DNA of 61,142 nucleotides from Candidatus Omnitrophota bacterium. GTDB taxonomy: Bacteria; Omnitrophota; Omnitrophia; Omnitrophales; Aquincolibacteriaceae. Numbering within the stretch: the first letter of the stretch is position 1; every line of letters begins with the position of its first letter. Below the pieces are notes generated by a model. That model ran no database searches and was not told the DNA's origin. It was given only the letters and a program-made list of their open reading frames with translations. Below are positions 12,001 through 19,100 of this stretch, in pieces. Location: NCBI GenBank assembly GCA_903820505.1, contig CAIJHQ010000009.1, positions 1-61,142 of the forward strand, written 5' to 3'. A program made the position numbers and the translations under genes.

Positions 12001-12774
12001 GTAATCTTCGGGTTTGAGCCCGTGCTTTTTGGCCGTCTCGGTCAGGAAGCGGACATAAGAGACCAGTTCGCGGCCGCCTTCCTGGAACGCGACACGCCGG
12101 CGAACGAGCTCGCGCATCTCTTCCGAAAATACGAACCGGGTCATGTATTCCAGGACCTTGTTCAGCGCGACCAGGACTTCTTCGTCGCGGCCCTTGAAAC
12201 TCAGGGACTCGACGTACGCCTGGCGGTTCTGTTCGTAAAGCTCCGGATCCTCCACGCCATAAAGCTGCATGACAGGACGATCGACGATCGCGAGATATTC
12301 GGGGCCGGTGAGGCGCCCTTCCTTCAGGAAATAATCGGCGACATTCTTGCGGGCCTGCTGGTTCGGGAAAAAGGAAAAGAGATCGGTGTAAAGTTCCCCG
12401 GAGGCGCCTTCGAGGTTGACGAGGCCAAGCTGGTACTTCTCTGAATAATAGCGGAGGATGTTCGCGATGTTGCGCTGGGCCTCTTCGTTAACATGCGCGT
12501 CCTGGATCGCGACAATGATCTGTTTGCCGGTCCCTTTGAATGTCTTTTTGACCGTACCGAAACCTTCGGGAAGATCGGGTGTCTCGGCAAGCGAGAGCGG
12601 AGAAAGAGGCGCGGGGATTACGACCGATGTCGGGTCAACGGAAACGGGAGACGCGGCCTGAGCTGATTTAACTCCGCCATCCCATACCACGCTTGTGAAA
12701 GTAAAAACAAAGCAGGTAAAGAAAGCGATCGCTCTGATCCAAGGCTTGATTGTGGGCCTCTGCCAACTAATCAT
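1..12774 (-). CDS. Giant exported protein GP1 (partial, runs off left edge)
   Basis: No stop codon is met from the ATG at 12774 to the window edge, giving 4258 codons with the C-terminus missing. An AAAAGGGGGA ribosome-binding site precedes the ATG. Residues 1-40 form a signal peptide (hydrophobic core at about 16-30, ending SAQA). An N-terminal domain shared with GP2 follows, with QDAH at 91-94 and GGFH at 493-496. Next come RSEIR (574-578) and RAEIR (587-591), a Pro/Glu/Ala-rich linker near 895-980, strongly hydrophobic stretches near 1070-1105 and 1220-1275, two copies of a ~100-residue unit (about 1810-1910 and 1957-2052), and long helical regions resembling TolC-type outer-membrane efflux proteins (about 2300-2650 and 3697-3893). 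Function is unknown. Signal peptide and TolC-like helices suggest an envelope location. The reading frame is seen directly; the domain matches are my recognition and need profile searches. Confidence 0.9.
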   Translation of the reverse strand, partial: MISWQRPTIKPWIRAIAFFTCFVFTFTSVVWDGGVKSAQAASPVSVDPTSVVIPAPLSPLSLAETPDLPEGFGTVKKTFKGTGKQIIVAIQDAHVNEEAQRNIANILRYYSEKYQLGLVNLEGASGELYTDLFSFFPNQQARKNVADYFLKEGRLTGPEYLAIVDRPVMQLYGVEDPELYEQNRQAYVESLSFKGRDEEVLVALNKVLEYMTRFVFSEEMRELVRRRVAFQEGGRELVSYVRFLTETAKKHGLKPEDYKGMNSLIQLVDLEKQIDFDKAEKETDDLINDLKRALSPDKLSRFLTNTVHYRMKKMKRAAYYAYLEEEIKGVGVTQTGNGEDLKTKYANVLNYIRYMKLYDTIDVSLFDEIEILEKDVKNKLYTKPEELKLDHLLRIYDVMSKMFDFLLTKQDAEFYYTHQNEFKAETFASFLKPLIKQYHFSLGLPSQMEILDQDLPRVERFYQAALERDQVLIERAVEKTLATGQKISAIVTGGFHTPGIEKYLQEKGLSYIVVAPRISKAIDKKKESALYDAALRETPLPIEKVLSEAFLQPKTGVLNDPRFQLAPELGTPTRSEIREGKNLERARAEIRLTATECMFAAEDAQTEYAKLIKAIGTMDDEDARELVKDQLAAYEGAYLEKGNKGKAAKLWLFNGTRAGVIVRADAVAKSSEVKVPGARQGTEIPLEGYRYVIYPDINVDVLPANILKARQAIMPYTVVNGVVVATTGKISKAEMLAAQTQKSPGTNVGQAIAKAVQTPAEQAEQALYESNLRLFRDAGFSVPAGVDTAKAAGLNRPEQAFRKILTNRNFGARLEALKQVGTGDMSNETVLRFLLRSSPDLITEKVRALREAGLKVNTVTAAYSMEKVRAAVAQKEEELKLAAEVAAREAAAEAAVQKAEEKAPVAPEAPPIVEKKPAVEAPTAEEPPAIAPEAPIVEEKPTVVSEVPSSVPSETTVAEAPTVQPEVAAPGRPALNNVLKSILVKYEGKPLPEMKQLPRLFYNADVATIIARIKAEFGYDDEDLALLSRAAGFSEGTVQQWWYIYGELEKSYESVVEFRAAQRASVKKPMPAGLNIFQKTGYFLWHGISWLVLVGPHLLDSFFFGFYRKKIAFHWFRSSHEPLERKLSLEVLAGAMINATRPNMNRVFLGWKNGTLIERGIYYVLLRQKGVVGALNRIQYTKVFYIANKTIIEPIVVPTLQFVQRRWKLAIFSAVGIGLVALFLPVSFAGIGLLGPLGVWLLHATAGLPILGIVAGAFVKAFTVSSLINTGILSFLLTVPSFSRKYTNIKYDDAILGRLRALNDINERQKASGKRLDLDYLDVRRLVAEVLGSDAAGKTEMLRELQAILPYVRYHTDVEQTLLTELLETELKSTEGQRQEEARAPPQSLAPAWFNQLIVYPLVGVLRTLASNPFSKNSFYSAWAKTTWGMMIVGSEIALLAGGYAPGEQGAAQYIDQGISWVTSRVTGHEIHVSLVSHPVLFVEHNAINWGHNLLSWVETHSGIEVSSLTMRASAAVCGILGLHTEAGDLALNGWSTAEIANYQYAQQQVTGASHNYDTSFETAVLKDLKENQFKTREARFLEMERINLSLVLASLEPLVRALPQNSDETAMIAEQIVTIRDAIQDPEMPLRGDQARLALASVNQMIAQARGAVSGEATTAIKEPAVLKTAAEAIAKPGILDRLVSWSGGVAVQAASATKSISENVTGLRAGIVEMPFLTQIANLMRIPSFMPNGESPVEEVLPAEKPVPLTSPETQPAETGAAQPPAASESARTPDKTTTQPAREKVSESQKQPSVEPVAARGAALIAVEESAAALRTAVKEAVTALTKSGTKPTARELGRWLQKNRPGVVEKFQSDAVQVPALANIMRGTPDERFAARLKDRNLFVNQDKLLVDDFYGRNTAGALEILGSGALSGLAVKAAPSPAPAAVPVEDGGKVQPRVEPDVRTHVVSGALANASADLQAVVKEAREALTAAGVTEPTLRQIGHWLHINREGVVQKFQVEVMNNPELAAVMKGRPGQQYAEQLGGSRLNYLVQPIDDKFGTNTSSVLSLVVSSTAVSGPVSAGAALVRVPVPSAAEVVRAAAVSGPVGAASKATADAAKRVLDDLQHLRDIKADNAARLRGQGTDELIAYFAKEAASIVVSSRDTGAEDYYAAQKLNLRPLFITEFSTRYVEALQRIAPEGDVSKLGREEMLAVLTQQLADLDPGKTLGKDPISAAEIGVLGRSFEKAVRFFNEWRIGAVSQASGPLSDAFVMPELPVEGEAVTVSVNELLESAITEGLKTGRASQAISEAMGEAVKQRGTLKLKVVARAGTDFVFKGAGVGVEVDIKLVEPGKKEKGALSEYFSENAKLQIQRETANIVAAVRQHLNNIVSAKARVEYTQKLREDLTGFLQIAREHTEDRLDLNAAAVIEEFDRSQNYFLEDRILEENENLRSLGSLMGIDPGRPIVIPELADLSRVQDPVFRAKIRTEAVRALAQQGIKLGDTENLSKGNLDGALARGRYQQDAAALALKKAREGMQVIFNARVFFNVGNMFDFRCPLTFRHDPKTNPMVYWLESSRIARRYIREARMIEARGQDLTSRIETNKNEVTLSEDRCATARTALEDQAQRFSEGKGWVYDYKAALEGLVNAENDLEGAYHEREQLQIDIDRFEADVSETVDSFQKDYESDSEKAKTGESQKRLNEQFFKDMEASARPAAGKVDGTTLESSVRAGENENLIEQQNDVAEGKEVLSWKLHEAGIRLSGTVNGKKIDDLQRYQENLFSEHDRSVAFAERSFFQKIMDLFRPKPRDAETIKAEIEAVGKVKIAILDAVRPGIMKGVWQSRLKDIDSRLQENRQVIASGKNDVLRDPEARLQARRETEDLMVAAHAILRSDNATKEAKEKAADDLKDLSATEKKIKDVEDAVRNVAALEYERGLVQADLDAVKNVEVVSTSRSVSFKVDGAMGLGMVNPADGGEGGKGAGALMSIVINSKFDGQIDAIDAALREKEMLGPALERDWVVAVGIQRQFLDVISARIRLYERAIEDMTRENKVLVIGGESGTPQELTITVKTETPGVSYDGVDQFGRELHVQVVVASPDQADKRFVRVTDMNGSEIVPGADDTKQLIREERPRGLRTLLAEKGADLENTGEKSTMIEQQMRWVDINLSEAKKAVLTLNAELERSKVRYLRILGRDPGVELEFHPLDVKVILAANKEEAARVMEKLIEKEEMVRESVAATPEQRRQAAHSIEVLRLRAAEIAMTARERIQNGVAIRGADFNPRVDEDIVKCRLRIAGALASAAREQKTLRLDIMLPFVSDLPALEPTTKDIPVNEHLEAVVPDEPAQLARKETGGSVSSNLYSGQAGKERRLSTAQADEALRRSLDEIDWFQNHERGALKDLEIRYQNTLVQWDENRRQILGISNVLQENTQKQLTGNASYGADDLSNAIESVNRAILSNNGANYYLPTQYLDYIRGMKDPVAILHAAGPEDEARLRLMGVKETRTANGKRSRSILMTPANLENVIEYSGNRVAALNWSINKQLGAIQGGKYRYLSGLGVDAYAYQIPLGLRSGDDFNAVLHGTYSIFQPFFDARLKISRLREDQSFDEYLLEEDLRARIAELGWLDILHSNAIEKVREQEYAERVKLSDLASPGSDAQDWRPSADEEARTKAMTTTAKGDSELRKDEFKPGVGLPVDVAINLPDDVPQARVLQQVFNGEAVGTEVADQMLRNVFRHPRYQMVTKNIRAAQLEMERVKPPSVDGQVGGNLGRYSSVAVEFTRSLIDRERNALSKVEAAKGELAKLQVDPVLREIQMLALNEYVSFVHARVALLRASFEYTLAKRDAIDAVTSYHDERGGRVTTLSDVRRAYDNREKKDLELAHRDYDFRKMVINLSHTLGLMGLEAESAAVATVGKKPYPYEKPMFGKHLNEFMKIAGESTAVEQELSGLDARIAVTPAPQRPQVDREKAALELKHAAQPVVPAPRQDYKDPQNKKMYGELVARFMKNAFGVDIKTVELDEENRIKGGLSEPVIVEDIFVPLFDTMELSPNESVAFLEALNLLAAPGTPGEPSLFADQAKGLKILISRLPPDEKLAPDYGKVIRDLLPMDVSTAMNKEVTDKATGQKTVGTTRLDRIPLGALGRLISAAASIVDHVDSKALAEAKDSAAVKALVAKSVEGPYRENYGRRMKVEAIFLSKLFGNIGAQIKQNSKPGERKTVIEEPVFSDHELSLLTQPGMMSSLVEVSDLWMDFGPWLAREREKGVTDSEDVLK
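1095..1683 (-). other. TolC-like helical segment 2 of GP1
   Basis: This part has the hallmarks of an outer-membrane efflux (OEP) repeat. An F-R-H-P-R-Y motif is followed by A-A-x-L-E-M-E and P-P-x-V-D-G near the start. A helix then carries V-x-A-R-V-A-L-L, and at the end A-x-R-D-Y-D...L-S-H-T-L-G-L takes the place of the usual final helix. If real, GP1 carries at least two such segments in one chain. Homology should be tested with a Pfam OEP profile. Confidence 0.45.
4800..5877 (-). other. TolC-like helical segment 1 of GP1
   Basis: The segment begins with alternating strand-like residues (K-G-A-G-V-G-V-E-V-D-I) and continues with long amphipathic helices of the kind seen in outer-membrane efflux proteins, including an A-R-V-E-Y-T...L-R-E-D-L pattern and an L-G-S-L-M-G-I-D-P motif where TolC homologues typically have L-x-x-L-x-G. 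A second half with the same layout follows. This is pattern recognition without a profile search. Confidence 0.4.
6620..7345 (-). repeat. Internal ~100-residue duplication in GP1
   Basis: Two units, at about 7050-7345 and 6620-6905, share the pattern A-V-K-E-A...A-L-T, W-L...N-R-x-G-V-V-x-K-F-Q, P-x-L-A...M-x-G-x-P and D-D-x-[FY]-G-x-N-T. The last motif resembles the end of peptidoglycan-binding domains of the D-G-x-F-G-x-x-T type. The copies are diverged at DNA level, so this is an old duplication. A cell-wall-binding role is an inference only. Confidence 0.5.
11140..12519 (-). other. QDAH/GGFH N-terminal domain of GP1
   Basis: This segment (about residues 86-545) matches the N-terminal domain of GP2. 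Both start with an I-Q-D-A-H motif followed by an E-A-Q-x-N-I-A pattern, share a G-V-[ED]-D...L-Y...N motif in the middle, and end with G-G-F-H followed by a K-G-[LV]-S-Y-[IV]-V-V strand and an I-D-K-K motif. Two conserved histidines about 360-400 residues apart are reminiscent of the ChaN/EreA/TIKI-TraB type of hydrolase or haem-binding fold, but that is only a suggestion. The function is not known to me. Confidence 0.6.
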
Positions 12775-13132
12775 CGGATTGCCGTCCCCCTTTTAGTCGC
12801 ACGATTTAATCAATACGTTTTATTAATGGCAGCAAAACACTTTAAATACTTATTTTAACATCTTATAAAGCTCGATAGAAATATACACAGGTACGGGAGT
12901 TTTGTCAATTTTTTTTTCATAAAATTTGGAGCTGTAACATATTACAATTAAACGAGTTACAAATCTCAATTAAAATAATTTAAGAATAATCCTACCCTAA
13001 ATAGAACATCTCATAGCTTCTATGTGCATTAACAAAGCTCAATTGCCGCTTGTCTCCGCACGTATCAACTGCTTTAGTAAAAAAAATTTAACGAAATTCT
13101 CAAACTCCAAGCCCCATCAAAAAAGCCGCACA
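12775..13132. other. AT-rich intergenic region between GP2 and GP1
   Basis: This 358-bp stretch is far richer in A and T than the flanking genes and holds no credible reading frame. It contains the transcription terminator of GP2 at one end and a near-consensus sigma-70 promoter for GP1 in the middle, leaving an untranslated leader of roughly 100 nt. I see nothing else in it. Confidence 0.7.
12880..12908 (-). promoter_or_regulatory. Sigma-70-type promoter of GP1
   Basis: On the minus strand a perfect -35 hexamer TTGACA (12903-12908) is followed after exactly 17 bp by TATATT (12880-12885), a five-of-six match to the -10 consensus. It lies in an AT-rich region about 105 bp upstream of the GP1 start codon. 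The predicted start of transcription is near 12872. Confidence 0.75.
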
Positions 13133-13141
13133 TCACGCAGC
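13119..13141 (-). terminator. Rho-independent terminator overlapping the GP2 stop codon
   Basis: On the minus strand GCTGCG and TGCGGC can pair over six positions, two of them G-U, around a five-base loop, followed directly by six T residues. The TGA stop codon of GP2 lies at the base of the loop, so the last codons of GP2 form the 5' arm of the hairpin. Confidence 0.55.
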
Positions 13142-16100
13142 GATCGTAACCGCAAGATCGCTGACGTAGGAACTTTGAAGTGCCTCCAACAAAGCCTCTT
13201 CAACATACCAAAAACCATCCCTCTTCCTTACACCGTCGATCTTAGCCCCTTCCCCGCCGGAAATGGCCCAGAGAAGTGCCGTCGCGAGCGTTCCGCTCTT
13301 TTCACCGTACTCCCTGAAGAACGCCACATTTTTGAGATGGGCCGCAGCCACTGTCTGATCCGGGGATACATCTTTGGACATATGAATGGATGGCTCCCCG
13401 GGACAGGCATAAACCGCGAGCGTCCGCCCGAGGTCCGCGTCCGTCCTTTTAGCACGTTCCAGTTTGAGCAGGGCGTCAAGCATCGCATCATGGACCTGGC
13501 CCCGCTCGTTATAAACCACGACACGGATTCCATTTCTTAAAAAAGCGACGATCAAAAATTCCTGTTTTTGTGCGGGAGAAAGGCCCGAAAAATCCTCCGC
13601 ATCCAGGAACACCGTCGCCGGGTTCGTGTCCTCACGAATGGCCCGCACAATATTGTCCGCACGGGCATTCCAAGTAAATGATGTGCTCCCGCCGACCACC
13701 GCAACCGGAGTGAACCGTTCGGCGCTCGTTTTCGGGACCTTTTCCAGAAACTGCCCACTCAGCCGCAATTCGGAACGGGGCCCGGCTTTCGTTCGTTCAT
13801 TTTCTATTATCCGGGCATGATTTTGCTCCGCTTTGCGGCGGGTCACATACGGGATAAGCTGCGCGGCCTCGGGAGTGAGGATCGAAATTATCTTCCGCTG
13901 GGCCCGGAGAGCCGCCATGGGGTGGCTCCCCACTTCAACCGGCTGCGTGAACATATCCTTGACGGCTTCAGCCATGGTCGGCTTACAGGCAATCTGAACG
14001 ATCTCCTCGGCGTCCAGGACGGCCCCGACGTGCGTGTAGGCGCGGAGCGGGATCTTTTCCAGACTTTCGAAGAACCTGCTGTTATCGAGGACTGTGTCTC
14101 CCAGCGTAAGGTCGGCCGCTTTCGCGAATTCCTCCCAATATACGGCAGAAGGCTTTAGGACGATCCTGGGGGCATCCAGATCACTTAATATCCATTGCCG
14201 AACCTTCTTACTTAGCTCCGGCGTAAGCTCCGGTATAAAAAAGGTCATGGATTGTTCTTTCAGCGATCTCAGACCCACCGCGTCGAGTTCCACGGCAAGT
14301 TCTTGTTCAAGGCCCGGTCCCGCCTTGATGCCCGCGTTCTTAAGATATTCCCACCGGCTTGCCAATGCTTTTCCGAACAACGCGTCGTCATACGAAAGGT
14401 GCTGTCTCACCTGCCTGCGGTGCTTGGCAACGTGACGGATCAATGCGGCGAGTTTTTCCGGGCCGGACTTCTCAATCACGAAATCGTTGTAATATGCGGC
14501 AGACCTGTCGAGTGTGCCGCTTGACTTGATGGAGGCGGCTTTTTCAAGGAAGGCGTAATGCGTCGGCCCGCCGGCGATCAGTTGGAGCCGGATACCGCCG
14601 TGGTCCTTGACGATCTTCTGAATGCGTCCGATCTCGGCCTGCGGGTCCCTCGCCCTGCCGTCGTAGAAATAAAAATTCTCGTCCTTGATGGCTCTTTTAG
14701 GGTCGATCTCCCGAAGCGGTTTTATGAAATTATGATAAATAAAATAGCGATAGCTCTGGGGATCATCCCCTGACAGGCCGGCATATTCATCCTGAGGCAA
14801 GATCGCCACACGGCTAAGATCGATGCCCTCGTCTTCCTTATATAGCCTGACGATCGCCTTCAGCACCCCGCCGAGTGTGCTTCCCGTACCAACCCCCAGG
14901 AGAACCGGCTTATTGTTCTTTCCTTCCTCTTTCGCGGCACTCAGGAACCTCCGCGCGACCGCGTCAAAAGCCGCTTCTTGATCCGGCGCGACCATGAGCG
15001 CAATATTCCCGGGAGACTGTCCGGCCTTTGCGATCCTCATTTCAGAGCGGCCCGCCTTAGGACCCTGATAGTCTTTGCTTTTCGCGGCGCCAGCCGAGGC
15101 TTCCCATAATTTATTGTGGAGATCCGCATTATTCGGATCGATCTCAACCGCCTTCCGAAAAACCGCGATCGCGCCGTCAGCTTTACCCTGGGCCATCAAA
15201 ATATCACCGAGCTGGGACAGCAACGCCGCGTCGTCCCGATCCATAAGAAGAGCTTCGCGATATGCAGCAGCTGCCTCGTCCATTTTGCCGCGTTTCTTCA
15301 AAGCAAAGCCCAAATTACCCAGAAATCCGCTAACGATCCCGTTCTTGAGCAGAACCAGGCGAAAGCCCTCCGCGAATGCGGGCTCCTGCGTACCAGATCC
15401 GGCCACGGGATAAAACTGACGATTCACATCTCTGTTAGCCGCATCCAGCCAATACCTGATGTTCCCAAAGGCCATGTACAGTTTGATCTGACCGGGTTTG
15501 ACAGCACTCCAAACTTTCACGCCCTTCAATAAGCCCGCCTCCGTAAACTCTTCGAGGTACATCGCCATCAACGTGATCCGTCCCAGACTATTGATCTCTT
15601 CGTTCTCGATCGTTTGCACATGCGGCGGAGGTTCTCTATGATGCGCCTGATCATCGGCCCGGCTCCATTCGGGGATCTTGAAGGCGAACATCGAAAGCTG
15701 TTTGACGGCATGGATCTGAGCTTCGCGAACTTTTTCTTCTGAACCGCTTTTTTCGTTTTCCCTGATCTCGTTCTTCATCGCGTCTTTTAAAGCCCCTACC
15801 GCCGCGCCGATCTGGCCCCAGGGCCGCTCCAAATAAGATTTATAACGGCGCTGCCAGTGGAAATACGTCAGGGCCTTGATCTCAAGCAGCAGGGTCCCGG
15901 CCGCGAACCGGATCGCCTGCTCGAATACATTGTTCATGATATCCTCCGTCAATTCCTGATCACCCTTAAAGGCCGCTTCGAGCTTACGGATCTGATCAGG
16001 GCTCAATCCGAGCCAGTCAAATATCCCCTTTTCCGTGATCTCATGCGTGTGCCTCTGGACGATCGCTTCGACGGAAAGGGTCACCCCGTCCAGGGCTTCC

Positions 16101-19100
16101 TTGATCATCGACAGGCCGATCCCGTAAAGACCTTCGGTCATCATCCGGACCTGCACGGGAATGGCCTCCCGGGACCCTGATGACCGCTTCACAGCCTCCT
16201 GCGCCATCCAGACCGCGGTTCTTGCGACCCACTTCGCAAGCTCGTGATGGATCTCATGCCTGTTGCTTTCCGCAGATAGTTTTCTGATATCGGCCATCCA
16301 CTGGAAGGCTTCCCCGACCGTAAGATCGCGAGGGATGTGGTACGTATGCACGGCATCCGGTTTCTGCCCGTGTGACGCCTCCTTGAAGATCGCCTGGCTG
16401 GAATTCCTATTTACGAAGACCACCTGCATGAAGTCCGTCAATCGAAGCCATTTTTGCTGAAGGCCTGCACCGACAAAAGGGGAAACGAACCAATCGTCTG
16501 GGAACAGCCGGGATTCCCCCAGCCGCTTAATGATCGATTCCGCCGGGTTTATTGTCCGCATCTCGGAGCGCAGAACGTCCTGTCCTGCTATTTCTCTCAC
16601 GAGATCCGTCCCAAAAACGATGGCTTCATCGGGGTCCAAATATCGCGGGTATCCCGGCTGGGGGTGCCCTTGGGAGTAAACAGCCTGCAACTCCGAACTG
16701 TTGGTGATGAAGATGACCTCAGAGTTTCCTGCGGCTTTAGCTAATCGCTCGATGAACATTTGACCGTCCTGGGACTTCGCGGTCCGCGGATGGACCAGAA
16801 TATCCAGGTCGATGTCCAGAACGCCCCCGATCTTCTGATTCCGGTTCCACACATCCAGATCTTCAATCGTTGTGGCATGCTCAACCTTTGCCAATTCCCG
16901 GCTCCGGATAAATCCGAGATAGTTCGTGGCGTTCAATGTTTGTAGCCCGAACTCGATCTGGTCCCGCGGAGTAGCATTCCTGGGTCCGGCCGTTTCGGAG
17001 ATCGAACCAATATTGAGATCCCGGTGCTGGTCCGCATGACGCCAGCGAAGCGATCCAGGCCGGTCTTGGGCCCGCTCGCCGAAGTGTTTGAAGAAAAAAG
17101 CATAGGAGAGATTGTGCTGACCGCCCCAATAGATCTTCTTTCCGGATGGCAGTGTAAGGCCCAGATAATCGCCGTGCCCCACTGAATACTGTGCCCCGTT
17201 GATGTTCACGCGCAAAACAGAATGGTACTCTTCGGGCATCACGGCCACATGCTCAAAATGCTCTTGCCGGACCGTCACGCCCGGCAGTTCCCACTCCCCC
17301 GGCACATCGCGGATCAGTACACGGGACCCGGACGGATGCTGACCCGGCGCTCCCAGCCGCACTTCAGAACGGAACTTCCCGCCACCGCGGAAAACCTCCG
17401 GCGCCGTTTTATAGGAGCTCGACATAAGAAAATACAAGAAAGTTTTTTCGAGCCCCTCGGAAAGCGCCACCTTCGGGTCATAGCCGAGGATCCCGCGGGC
17501 TCTTTCGAGGTTGGGACGTCTCCGTCCCGGATCGGACGGATCTTTGACCTCCCCGACGACCACCTCAACCTTCCAACCAAGATGTTTCTGGCCAAGCTCG
17601 TTGGTCAGGTCCGCAAGCTCGCGCAACGTGAATTCACCGTCATTGCCGATATTGAAAACGCGGTCCTGGATCGGCGTCTCCGTATCCAATCGGTCCGTTC
17701 TTAATAATTTCAGTAATCCCTCCACGGTGTCGTCCACGTATCCGAAGCTCCGCGTAATCTTATCGCTTCCGTAGATCTCGATCGGCTTACCTCGGAGGAC
17801 CCTTTCAATAAAATTGGTGATCACACGGCCGTCATCGATCCGCATATAGGGCCCGTACGTATTAAAGAGCCTTGCGATGCGAAGATCGATCCCTTCGGCC
17901 TTGTAGCGCGCGGCATATAATTTCATTAACGTTTCCGCGCCGCGCTTGGATTGGTCGTACTGGGAGCGCTTTCTGAAGGAGCTTACATTCCCGGCGTAAG
18001 TCTCGGGTTGAGGATGGACCTCGGCATCCCCGTAAACTTCAGAAGTGGAAGTAAAGAGAAGACGCGCTTTTTTACGGCGTGCCAACTCCAGCACCTGCCG
18101 GGTCCCATCAAGTCCGGCCCGCAATGTTTCCCGGGGATACCCGTAATAATCCGGCGGACTCGCGAGTGACGCAAGATGAAGGACCTGGTCAACACGACCC
18201 TCGATCTCGAAAGGTTCAGCAACGTCCCATTGTCTGAAATAGAAATTCGGCTCATTCCGGAAGAACGAGAGAAAATCCCTGTTGGCCGTGATCATACTGT
18301 CCAGGGCCACGACCTGGTTGCCCTCCGCGAGAAATTTTTTGACGAGATTGCTCCCGATGAATCCCGCAGCACCGGTGATCATAATCCGTTGTTTCCCTTG
18401 CGGGACATCAGGAAGTACGGGACGGATCAGAGTCACAGTTCTGTCTTGTTTTTGGCCCCTGGCCTTAGAGGTCTTGAGGGCCTTCTGTTTGAGAGCGGAG
18501 GACGGGACCCGGTCCATGCCAAGAACCTCCTGCCAACGAAAGATCCTTGCCTCCATCTGCCCTTCAGGCGTCGCGGCATCATCCCGGATATTTCGTACTA
18601 AAAGTTTTTTCACGGCATCTGCGATCCGCACCTGAGAAACCTTCTGTGCGGGAAGCTGAAGGACCCGTACGTCGACATTGCCAAGCTCCTTAAAACGAAA
18701 ATACGCGCTGGCCCAGGCCAGTGCCGTACGGGCACCCTCGATCCAGGGCGCTTCATCCTCAAGCGGCCCGAAGCCGTCCAGTTTTTCCGGCAATATAAGG
18801 ACCACGGATATTTTTTCCCGCGCGGCACGCTCAAGAAGCTTCGGAAATTCGAAGACCATAGTATTGAAATCGCGCCATGCCGCATCCTGGTCTTTCAGAT
18901 CTTCCGGTTTCGGCAAACGCGGCGCTTGAAATACCATTCCCTTTTCTGTACCCGTGATCGGATCATAAATAACCCAGGATTTCGCACCGCTATCCAGGTC
19001 CGATTCTTCCCCTTTTTCCGCTTGCCGCATTTCAGCACGAGCCCTGCCTGTTCCCGGCTTTGCACTTTCAGGCGCGGTTCCCATCATTCCGTTGCGCAAA

